Assembly: GCA_945957305.1 (NCBI GenBank)
Contig: CAMFLN010000126.1
Location: 1-7,486 of the forward strand
From: an uncultured Planctomycetaceae bacterium
Lineage (GTDB): Bacteria; Planctomycetota; Planctomycetia; Pirellulales; JACPPG01
Direction of reading: 5' to 3'
DNA: 7,486 bases
Shown here: piece by piece, positions 1-5,711 of the stretch
Layout: every line of letters begins with the position of its first letter
How positions within the stretch are numbered: the stretch's first letter is position 1
The notes under the pieces: generated by a model
The model's input: only the letters and a program-made list of their open reading frames with translations
Databases searched by the model: none
Told to the model about the DNA's origin: nothing
Position numbers and translations under genes: made by a program

Positions 1-1017
1 GCCCTACGCATTGCCAAGAAGCTCGATGACATCGAGGCCCTCAAGTGGTCGACCGTCGGCATTCTCAGCCTGGCGTGGAACGAAGACGAGGCTGCTGTCT
101 GGCAAGAGGCGTATGACGTCGCGGCGGCAACCCTCGAGCGGCTGCGCAGTGAAAACCGCCAGAGCGAAGCGGACGAGTATCAGCAAAAGCTCGACGGTTC
201 CTTGATTCGCGACATCGTGGTCGTCATCAGTTGGACCGGCGATGCCGACCTCGACCTGATCGTGGAAGAGCCGGGAGGGACGGTCTGCTCCTCGCGCGAA
301 CCGCGCACGACGGGAGGCGGTGTCCTGCTGGGCAACGGCGCCCGCCGTCTGGACAAGAAATCCACAGCATCGAATTCTGAGTCGTACGTCTGCCCCAGCG
401 GCTATGAAGGAGTCTATCGGGCGTTGGTTCGCCGCGTGTGGGGAAAACTGGCGACTGGCAAAGTGACGGTCGACATCTACACCCACTACCTCAGCAAATT
501 CGAATCACACATTCACAAGTTGATCCCGCTCACCGACGACGAAGCCTTGATCGTGTTCGATCTCAAGGGGGGCCGTCGCACCGAACCCTTGGCCAAGCAG
601 CAATTGGCAACGGCCGTGGCCAAGCAAGTTCACGTCAGCCAGCAGATTCTTGGCCAGCAACTCGCCGCGGCCTCGAACGCCGGCACACTGACCAACTTCT
701 TGAATAGCCGTGGAATCGGCCCGGCGGTCGGCGGCGCGGCGTTCGCGCCGTTCTTCATGCGGGGCGCCGTCGGTTATCAACCGGTGATCACCGTGTTGCC
801 CTCGGGTGCGCAAATGACCGTCCGGCCGGCAGTCGTTTCGCACGATCGCCGCTACGTCCGCGTCAGCCCTGTGCCGTTCTTCTCGGGCATCAGTCAGGTG
901 AATACGTTCAACTACGTCACCGGCTCCAGCGGTACCAGCAACGGCTCGACCAGCGGTTCCAGCTTCGGCGGCGGCAGCGGCATCGGCAGCAGCGGCGGCG
1001 GTGCCGGCGGCTTCTGA
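1..1017 (+). CDS. DUF2135/YfaP-like protein with Gly/Ser-rich tail, 5' end missing
   Basis: The frame is open from the first base to a TGA ending at 1017, so this is the last 338 residues of a longer protein whose start lies outside the window. Residues 1-67 are charged and look helical (repeat-like, possibly TPR-type). Residues 68-165 resemble the DUF2135/YfaP beta domain: SWTGDADLDLIVEEPGG (77-93) is the family's 'D-DLhV-eP-G' signature, followed by a Gly-rich segment and a GYEGVYRALVRRVWG strand, as in 'GxYxixv' of that family. A segment near residues 255-300 (YQPVITVLPSGAQM, then SHDRRYVRVSPVPFFSGI) is of a kind I associate with planctomycete exported proteins. The last 31 residues are almost only Gly and Ser. 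Substrate and role are unknown, and location cannot be judged without the N-terminus. The family link is by eye and moderate; the reading frame is secure. Confidence 0.85.
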   Translation, partial: ALRIAKKLDDIEALKWSTVGILSLAWNEDEAAVWQEAYDVAAATLERLRSENRQSEADEYQQKLDGSLIRDIVVVISWTGDADLDLIVEEPGGTVCSSREPRTTGGGVLLGNGARRLDKKSTASNSESYVCPSGYEGVYRALVRRVWGKLATGKVTVDIYTHYLSKFESHIHKLIPLTDDEALIVFDLKGGRRTEPLAKQQLATAVAKQVHVSQQILGQQLAAASNAGTLTNFLNSRGIGPAVGGAAFAPFFMRGAVGYQPVITVLPSGAQMTVRPAVVSHDRRYVRVSPVPFFSGISQVNTFNYVTGSSGTSNGSTSGSSFGGGSGIGSSGGGAGGF

Positions 1018-1040
1018 TCCAGGCTTTCGCCAGATCATCG

Positions 1041-1059
1041 ACACGCCGCCGCGTCGTGT
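1041..1059. other. weak hairpin between convergent genes
   Basis: ACACG at 1041-1045 can pair with CGTGT at 1055-1059, with two further CG pairs inside. It sits in the 58-base gap between the two convergent stop codons, where a bidirectional terminator would be expected. Neither strand has a T-run after it, so an intrinsic terminator is not supported; it may be chance in GC-rich DNA. Confidence 0.2.
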
Positions 1060-1075
1060 AACACCGCCATGCGGT

Positions 1076-2092
1076 TCAGCGCACCAACCCTGGCGCGATA
1101 TCGAGATCCAGCGGCTCGAAGAGTCCAGCTTTGAATCGCTCCATGGCGATCGCTCCCATCACGGCATTGTCCGTGCACAGTGAGAGGGGAGCGATGTGCA
1201 ATTCAATTCCGTCCTGGGCACAGGCGGCCTGGATCAGCTCGCGGAAGCGCCCATTCGCCGCGACGCCTCCTCCCACACAAAGTCGACGACTCTGCGTCGC
1301 ACGCAAAGCCGCCAGGGATTTTGCGACGAGGATATCGGCCACCGCTTCTTGAAAACTCGCTGCGACGTCGGCGATGAATTGCGGATCCAACGACTCGGGC
1401 GCAGGTAGCGGCGTGCCCGGCGGGGCAATGGCGTAGCGCACGGCGGTTTTCAAACCGCTGAAGCTGAATTGCAATCGTGGGTCATGCAGGAAGGAACGCG
1501 GAAAATCAAACGCCCGCGGATTGCCGCTGGCGCCGACGCGTTGCAGCACAGGCCCGCCAGGAAAGCCCAAGCCCAACATGCTGGCGACCTTGTCGAACGC
1601 CTCGCCGGCGGCGTCATCGATCGTGCCCCCGAGTAGTTCAAAATCCAGGGCGTCACTGCAACGGTACAGGCTGGTATGCCCGCCGCTGACGATCAGGCCG
1701 ACGCAAGGAAAAATGTTGACCCCGCTCGCGATCCGGCAGGCGTAAACGTGCGCGTGCAAATGATTGATCGCCAACAGTGGTACATCGAGAGCGACACATA
1801 AAGCCTTTGCCGCGGCTAGCCCGACCAGCAGCGAACCGGCCAGGCCTGGCGTCGTGGCCACGGCCACGGCGTCCAGGTCGGCGACTGTAATGTTGGCGCG
1901 ACGCGGGGTTTCATCGATGACGGGCAGCATGCGTTCCAGGTGGGCCCGCGAAGCAATCTCGGGCACGACGCCTCCGAAACGTTCATGCAGTTTTTCTTGC
2001 GAGGCCACTACGGCGCTGCGAACGGCCAGATTCTCGTCGATCACCGCGGCCGCGGTCTCATCGCAAGTCGATTCGATCGTAAGCAGGTACAT
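1076..2092 (-). CDS. tsaD: tRNA N6-adenosine threonylcarbamoyltransferase TsaD
   Basis: TsaD (older names Gcp, YgjD; Kae1 in archaea and eukaryotes) transfers the threonylcarbamoyl group from threonylcarbamoyl-AMP to A37 of ANN-decoding tRNAs, giving t6A in the cytoplasm; in bacteria it works with TsaB and TsaE, and TsaC/Sua5 makes the donor. The 338-residue length is normal. Visible motifs are IESTCDETAAAV (6-17, the N-terminal nucleotide-binding loop of the ASKHA fold), HLHAH (111-115, metal ligands H111 and H115), SGGHTSL (136-142), GEAFDKVASMLGLGFPGG (163-180), FSGLKTAVR (211-219), GGGVAAN (274-280) and CTDNA (306-310) with metal ligand D308. The ATG at 2092 is the first possible start: an in-frame TGA lies seven codons upstream (2111-2113). 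No Shine-Dalgarno sequence is visible. It lies 129 bases after the S41 protease gene on the same strand; no terminator is evident between them, so read-through is possible. Confidence 0.97.
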   Translation of the reverse strand: MYLLTIESTCDETAAAVIDENLAVRSAVVASQEKLHERFGGVVPEIASRAHLERMLPVIDETPRRANITVADLDAVAVATTPGLAGSLLVGLAAAKALCVALDVPLLAINHLHAHVYACRIASGVNIFPCVGLIVSGGHTSLYRCSDALDFELLGGTIDDAAGEAFDKVASMLGLGFPGGPVLQRVGASGNPRAFDFPRSFLHDPRLQFSFSGLKTAVRYAIAPPGTPLPAPESLDPQFIADVAASFQEAVADILVAKSLAALRATQSRRLCVGGGVAANGRFRELIQAACAQDGIELHIAPLSLCTDNAVMGAIAMERFKAGLFEPLDLDIAPGLVR

Positions 2093-2221
2093 GGGCAGAG
2101 AGTCATCCAGTCATTTGCGAGCAAACGGAATTGCGCCTCAAAGCGCCACCGCCAAGGTCGGCATGCCGGTCGCCGTTGTTGATCAGCTACGGGCGATTAG
2201 CAACCGGCGCGAAGCACGACG

Positions 2222-3721
2222 TCAATTGGCTTTCGCCAACTCGCCGGTGAGATAATCCACGGCCTTCTGCAATTGGCGGTCGACAAACGTCGATTTGTCG
2301 CCCTTATCGTTCTTGGCGGTCTGCTCCGGCTTGGCCGAGGGCTTTTCGGTAGCGGGCGTCTTCTCTTCGCCGGCCGGTTTCTCTTCAGCCGTCGCGCCCG
2401 CGTCCGGTTTCCTGCCAGATTTCGCGGCCGCATAGTGGTTGACGTGCAGGATGTCGCGATCGTGCAAGTGCGAGTTTAGCAAGTACAGCTCGCCATCCTC
2501 CAACTTCATGTCGTAGCCCGAATCCGGCACCACGCCCCACTCGTCCGTTTCCTTGGCATCAGGGAAGCGGTGTATGTTCTTGCCGCTGGGACGCTGATAA
2601 CTGGCCGTGGTCAGCTTGAGCGCGCTCTTGCCCCCTTCCAATTCGATCACATTCTGTACGCTCCCCTTACCCCAGGTCCGTTCACCAATGACGATCGCGC
2701 GGTGATGATCCTGCAAGCAGGCCGAGACAATTTCGCTGGCGCTGGCGCTATAGCGATTGACGAGGACCGCCATAGGAAAACCCTCGTAGGTCCCTTCTTC
2801 CTGTGCGTCCCAACTACGAGCCCGCGTGTTACGTCCCTCGGTGCTGACAATCTTTCCCTTGGTGACAAACATGTCGGCGACGGCGACGGCCGAGGTCAAC
2901 AACCCGCCCGGATTGAAGCGCAGGTCGAGAATCAGGCCGCGGACGTTCTGCCGCTTCAAATCGTCGAGCGCCTTGGTCAGGTCGGTCTCGGTATCACGCC
3001 CGAAACTAGTGACGCGGATGTAGCCGATCTTGCGCTCGTGGTCGAGCATGTAGTCCCACGAGTCATCTCCCTTGCGCTTTTCTCCCATGACGGTTTCGAG
3101 GTGGACCAGTTCGCGCTCGATGGCCAGGATTTGCCGCTCGCCAGTTCCCGGGCGCAGGGTCGTGAGCGAAACCTTCGTTCCAGGCTCGCCTTTGAGCTTC
3201 GAAACCGCTTCGTCCAGGCTGCGAATCTCATCCGTCGCTTTGCCGTCAATTTCGACGATCAAATCGCCCGCCTGGACGCCAGCGCGATAGGCCGGACTGC
3301 CGAAGAGCGGGCTAATGACAACGATCCGCCCCTCGCGGCTGAGATCGATTTGAATTCCGATACCGCCGAACTGGTTCTCGACGCTGGTTTTGAATTGGCT
3401 GATATCGTCGGGACTGATGTAATTGGAATATTGATCCAGCTTACTGAGCACGCCGTGGATGGCGGCTTCCATCAGTTCGCGGCGGCTGATGTCTTTGACG
3501 TAATTCCGCTCGACCTGGTCCAGGGTATCGGCCAGCAGTTTTTGCAGTTCGAATTCTTCCGCCACCCGCTTGGCTGCATCGGCTTTGGCATCGGCGGAAG
3601 GGGGAGCCTTGTCAGCAGGGGAGGCCTTGTCGGCAGGGCTAGCAGGCTCCTCGCAGCGCGCGAATTGCGGTGTTAGCCACAAGCCACTGAGCAAAACGAG
3701 GCAAACTGTGGCGCGTCGCAT
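2222..3721 (-). CDS. ctpA: Carboxy-terminal processing protease, family S41 (CtpA/Prc type)
   Basis: This is a 499-residue exported serine protease with a Ser/Lys dyad that trims or degrades envelope proteins from their C-terminal ends. Residues 1-22 form a signal peptide (Arg pair, then a hydrophobic stretch). A low-complexity Ala/Pro/Lys linker (25-50) with a tandem ASPADK follows, then a helical region (51-110), a PDZ domain (about 118-205, with FGGIGIQI and GSPAYRAGVQAGDLI) and the peptidase core (230-405). Catalytic residues fit E. coli Prc spacing: Ser327 in SASASE, Lys352 in WGKGSV, and Asp338 between them; GLILDLRFNPGG (262-273) is the usual strand and turn. Residues 434-475 are a Lys/Glu/Pro/Ala-rich linker before a short terminal helix. 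An ATG further upstream would add 72 residues, but those look untranslated, cover a likely promoter and place the signal peptide internally; GGAGG stands 5 bases before the chosen ATG. Substrates are unknown. Confidence 0.96.
   Translation of the reverse strand: MRRATVCLVLLSGLWLTPQFARCEEPASPADKASPADKAPPSADAKADAAKRVAEEFELQKLLADTLDQVERNYVKDISRRELMEAAIHGVLSKLDQYSNYISPDDISQFKTSVENQFGGIGIQIDLSREGRIVVISPLFGSPAYRAGVQAGDLIVEIDGKATDEIRSLDEAVSKLKGEPGTKVSLTTLRPGTGERQILAIERELVHLETVMGEKRKGDDSWDYMLDHERKIGYIRVTSFGRDTETDLTKALDDLKRQNVRGLILDLRFNPGGLLTSAVAVADMFVTKGKIVSTEGRNTRARSWDAQEEGTYEGFPMAVLVNRYSASASEIVSACLQDHHRAIVIGERTWGKGSVQNVIELEGGKSALKLTTASYQRPSGKNIHRFPDAKETDEWGVVPDSGYDMKLEDGELYLLNSHLHDRDILHVNHYAAAKSGRKPDAGATAEEKPAGEEKTPATEKPSAKPEQTAKNDKGDKSTFVDRQLQKAVDYLTGELAKAN
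3608..3643 (-). repeat. 18-bp imperfect tandem duplication in the ctpA linker
   Basis: Two adjacent 18-base units (3608-3625 and 3626-3643, 14 of 18 bases the same) encode ASPADK twice, at residues 27-32 and 33-38 just after the signal peptide. The difference in bases with no change in residues suggests an old in-frame duplication held at protein level. It lengthens a flexible linker between the signal peptide and the folded part. Confidence 0.8.
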
Positions 3722-3726
3722 GGTGT

Positions 3727-3731
3727 CCTCC
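3727..3731 (-). promoter_or_regulatory. Shine-Dalgarno site fixing the ctpA start
   Basis: GGAGG on the minus strand, 5 bases before the ATG at 3721. It is the strongest ribosome binding site in the window and decides in favour of the 499-residue protein that opens with a signal peptide. Confidence 0.85.
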
Positions 3732-3770
3732 GCGGGGGGCCATCCTTGGTCTATTCCCCGGAACAATTCG

Positions 3771-3783
3771 CGCGTGGCACGCG
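3771..3783. promoter_or_regulatory. 13-bp palindrome in the ctpA leader
   Basis: CGCGTGGCACGCG is a perfect odd palindrome (6-bp arms around one central base). It lies downstream of the proposed ctpA start of transcription and about 50 bases before the ATG. It could be an operator half-site pair, or a short RNA hairpin with a 3-base loop. Function is inferred from position only; GC-rich palindromes of this size also arise by chance. Confidence 0.3.
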
Positions 3784-3811
3784 TTAAAACCCGGGAAATC
3801 ATGACCGTTTC

Positions 3812-3840
3812 AGTATAGTTTCGCGCCCGTGGAGCGACAA
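3812..3840 (-). promoter_or_regulatory. Candidate sigma70-type promoter of ctpA
   Basis: On the minus strand TTGTCG (3840-3835, 4 of 6 to TTGACA) and TATACT (3817-3812, 5 of 6 to TATAAT) are separated by exactly 17 bases. Transcription would begin near 3805, giving a leader of about 84 bases to the ATG at 3721. The -35 hexamer and spacing match the candidate promoter of the methyltransferase gene upstream. Confidence 0.5.
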
Positions 3841-3864
3841 GAACCATGCGCTGGTGCGTGGGTA

Positions 3865-4515
3865 TCACTCCCCCACGTCTGGCGACGAGAGCCGCACATG
3901 ATGAACCCAGGCAGGGGGCAAGTTTCGCAGGACACATTCGCGGTGAAACTCGTGAGCCGACAACAGTCGACCGAGATGTCCGCTGATCTCCCGCAGCCGT
4001 CGGCGATCATTGCCGCGGCTGACGATTTGCTTGGCCGAACGCACGGCCACGTACTCGAAAAATGACAACGTCCCGCCCGGCGCGAGCAGCCCCTGCAGCA
4101 CGCCCAGCAGTTTTTCTACGAGCGCGGCCGAAAAATTGTTGAGGGGCAGCCCCGACACGATGGCATCGTAGCCCGCGCCGCGTGCCAACTCTTCGACTCC
4201 TTGATGAAAGATCTGGATGCGGTCGGCCGCGGCGGCGAAAATCGCTTCGCTATCGATGCGCTGCCGCAGATGGGCGACAAATTCGCCATTCATCTCGACG
4301 ATGTCCAGGCGATCCGTCGGGCCCAACGCCGGCACAATCCAGCGCGTCACGGCCCCGGTGCCCGGTCCGACCTCGAGAATCCGGCGACCGGGACTCTGTC
4401 CCGACACGTATCGGGCCAACGCTTGCGAGAGCCAGCGACTGCTGGGGGCAATCGAGCCGGTAGTATGAAAATTCTCGCGAAATTGGCGAAAGAAGAGGCG
4501 GTGATCTTTCAGCAT
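3865..4515 (-). CDS. PmtA-like SAM-dependent lipid N-methyltransferase
   Basis: A 216-residue class I methyltransferase. FFRQFRENFHTTGSIAPSS (8-26) is the N-terminal signature of the phospholipid N-methyltransferase (PmtA) branch. ILEVGPGTGAVT (46-57) is SAM motif I, LDIVEMN (70-76) carries the acidic residue that binds the ribose, and SGLPLNNF (121-128) takes the place of the catalytic-loop NPPY-type motif seen in the related KsgA/Erm enzymes. GLLAPGGTLSFFEY (142-155) and LRNLPPAWVHHVR (196-208) are also typical of PmtA-like proteins. Members methylate phosphatidylethanolamine or, in some planctomycetes, ornithine lipids, at the inner membrane. I chose the ATG at 4515; alternatives are an ATG at 4557 and a TTG at 4599, the latter falling in the candidate -35 box. 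No strong ribosome site precedes any of them. An rRNA methyltransferase is the main alternative but the N-terminal motif argues against it. Confidence 0.88.
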   Translation of the reverse strand: MLKDHRLFFRQFRENFHTTGSIAPSSRWLSQALARYVSGQSPGRRILEVGPGTGAVTRWIVPALGPTDRLDIVEMNGEFVAHLRQRIDSEAIFAAAADRIQIFHQGVEELARGAGYDAIVSGLPLNNFSAALVEKLLGVLQGLLAPGGTLSFFEYVAVRSAKQIVSRGNDRRRLREISGHLGRLLSAHEFHRECVLRNLPPAWVHHVRLSSPDVGE

Positions 4516-4570
4516 GCATGCGTTCCGCGAGCCATCACAGGTGCGGCCGATGGTCATCTCGGCTGCGGCG

Positions 4571-4599
4571 AGAATACCGCCTGTGCCTAGGCACGACAA
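4571..4599 (-). promoter_or_regulatory. Candidate promoter of the methyltransferase gene
   Basis: On the minus strand TTGTCG (4599-4594, 4 of 6) and TATTCT (4576-4571, 4 of 6) are 17 bases apart. The start of transcription would be near 4564, about 50 bases before the ATG at 4515, which favours that start over longer ones. A perfect 12-bp palindrome occupies the spacer. The -35 hexamer is identical to that of the ctpA candidate. Confidence 0.35.
4583..4594. promoter_or_regulatory. 12-bp perfect palindrome between -35 and -10
   Basis: GTGCCTAGGCAC is fully self-complementary. It begins at the last base of the candidate -35 box and fills most of the spacer, a position where a bound regulator would block polymerase or, as with MerR-type regulators, reshape the promoter. 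The 17-base spacer is normal rather than the 19-20 bases usual for MerR targets, so repression is the simpler reading. A site is inferred, not shown. Confidence 0.35.
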
Positions 4600-4608
4600 C
4601 CCGCGGGT
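4599..4608. other. 10-bp palindrome at the lipoprotein stop codon
   Basis: ACCCGCGGGT overlaps the first base of the lipoprotein stop codon and lies 4 bases from the 12-bp palindrome. No T-run follows on the minus strand, so it is not an intrinsic terminator. It may be part of a double operator or chance. Confidence 0.25.
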
Positions 4609-5537
4609 CAGTCGTCGCGATCTTCGCTTTCGCGATCCTGTGCAGACTTTTTCTTCGGCGGAGCGTATTCCTCGATCTCGATATTGCCGTTTTGAGTTTC
4701 TACGTGCAAAGTCTCGCCGCCGCCGGCGAGCTTGCCGGAGAGTCGATTGCGTCCTTTTTTCTCGACTTCCTCAAGCGGCAGCTTGTTGCGGACGCGTCCG
4801 TTCGAAGTGCGACATTCGAGGTCTGTGGCCGCGGTCTTGGAAATCTGCAAATCCACACTGCCGTTCTGGGCTTTGATCTTGCCGGCCAGTTGCGACGGAT
4901 TGGTGAGCGTACCGCGAATGCGACCATTGGTTGTGCTGATATCGACTTGGTCGGCTGGTGAGTCGATTGTGATTGCGCCATTGGTGCTCTCAGCCTGCAG
5001 TTTCTCCGTCGCGGCGACAGCCCGCACTGCGCCATTCTGCGTATGGATTTGGCAATCCCCAGTGATCCCCACGACGTCGATTTGGCCGTTCGAGGTCGTT
5101 GTGGCGAGCATTAAATGCGGTGGCATCCTCACTTCGAAGGAAACATCGGCTTGCCAGCTTGATTGCCGGCGGGGCTCGCGCCAGGCCCAGCCAATTTCCT
5201 GAGTGGCTTCATCTTTGCCGGAGACGGGAGTCGCAATTTCGATGGCCTGCAAGCATTCTTGGGCTTCGGCCTCGCTGCTGGCGGTGGCGCGAATAATGGC
5301 GTGGACCTTGATCGAATCGTCACCCTCGCTGGCAGGGCGCACCCGAATGTAGCCGTTGGCGGTCGTGATGTTGACTTTGCGCGTTCCCACGGTGGGAAGG
5401 GTCTTATCCTCCTCAGTCTCGGCTTCATGCCGCTGGAGCACGCCCCAGCAACCGGAGAAGACCAACGCCAGAGCGAAGGTCGGTAATAGCCAGGCCGTTC
5501 CTCTGCCCAACGATCGCCGGCTGCGGTGTCTGCACAT
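4608..5537 (-). CDS. Lipoprotein with DUF4097-like beta-repeat (NG ladder)
   Basis: A 309-residue protein with a basic start, a hydrophobic segment (15-27) and a lipobox FSGC with Cys30 as the predicted lipidated residue; Phe at -3 is less common than Leu. After a short charged linker, residues 53-68 form a first strand (VNITTANGYIRVRP), 75-140 are a mixed region (IKVHAIIRATAS, then SFEVRMPP), and 145-290 are a ladder of strands, each with a Thr/Ser-x-Asn-Gly turn. Asn-Gly occurs at 61, 150, 168, 186, 204, 225, 246 and 283, with steps of 18, 18, 18, 21, 21 and 37 over the last seven. This is the pattern of DUF4097-type right-handed beta-helix-like domains, whose biochemical role is not settled. 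The tail (295-309) is highly charged. I chose the ATG at 5537, with GAGGA 8 bases upstream, over one 18 codons earlier, as it gives a normal lipoprotein signal. No ligand can be named. Confidence 0.88.
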   Translation of the reverse strand: MCRHRSRRSLGRGTAWLLPTFALALVFSGCWGVLQRHEAETEEDKTLPTVGTRKVNITTANGYIRVRPASEGDDSIKVHAIIRATASSEAEAQECLQAIEIATPVSGKDEATQEIGWAWREPRRQSSWQADVSFEVRMPPHLMLATTTSNGQIDVVGITGDCQIHTQNGAVRAVAATEKLQAESTNGAITIDSPADQVDISTTNGRIRGTLTNPSQLAGKIKAQNGSVDLQISKTAATDLECRTSNGRVRNKLPLEEVEKKGRNRLSGKLAGGGETLHVETQNGNIEIEEYAPPKKKSAQDRESEDRDD

Positions 5538-5545
5538 GGCCCGAT

Positions 5546-5550
5546 TCCTC
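5546..5550 (-). promoter_or_regulatory. Ribosome binding site of the lipoprotein gene
   Basis: GAGGA on the minus strand, 8 bases before the ATG at 5537. It supports this start over the ATG at 5591, which would put 18 extra residues before the lipoprotein signal. Confidence 0.65.
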
Positions 5551-5571
5551 GCTAAGGAAATGAATAAGCGA

Positions 5572-5607
5572 CGCCCTTGCCCTTGTATCATTCGCTCGGG
5601 CAGGGCG
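5572..5607 (-). other. Strong hairpin between the PEP-CTERM and lipoprotein genes
   Basis: CGCCCTGCCC (minus strand, 5607-5598) pairs with GGGCAAGGGCG (5582-5572) over 10 bp with a single bulged A and a 15-base loop. It is 105 bases after the PEP-CTERM stop and 35 bases before the lipoprotein ATG. The bases after it are only moderately T-rich (TCGCTTATTCATTTCC), so it may be a weak or Rho-assisted terminator of the upstream gene, or a leader structure acting on lipoprotein expression. Confidence 0.45.
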
Positions 5608-5711
5608 ATTCTTGGCGAGCCGGTGTGAGATTTTTAACGACGGATCAACCTTTTCCTGGTTCGGCGCGGTCGCGGAGCCTTGTCGGAAGTCCGCCTAAGC
5701 GTTTGGCCGGC

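Noticed and set aside
505..1044. A 179-residue minus-strand frame opposite the DUF2135-like gene
   Set aside because: Its Ala/Gly-rich translation mirrors the Gly/Ser tail codons of the real gene, and it overlaps a well-supported domain.
2159..2168. CGGCATGCCG palindrome upstream of tsaD
   Set aside because: Ten-base GC-rich palindromes are expected several times in a window of this size; there is no promoter candidate with which to connect it.
2570..3676. A 368-residue open frame on the plus strand opposite the S41 protease gene
   Set aside because: It is the antisense shadow of a gene with clear catalytic motifs; high GC keeps the opposite strand open. Its translation shows no domain and it has no ribosome site.
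3722..3937. A 72-residue N-terminal extension of the S41 protease
   Set aside because: It would bury the signal peptide inside the protein and covers a promoter candidate, while GGAGG stands at the inner ATG.
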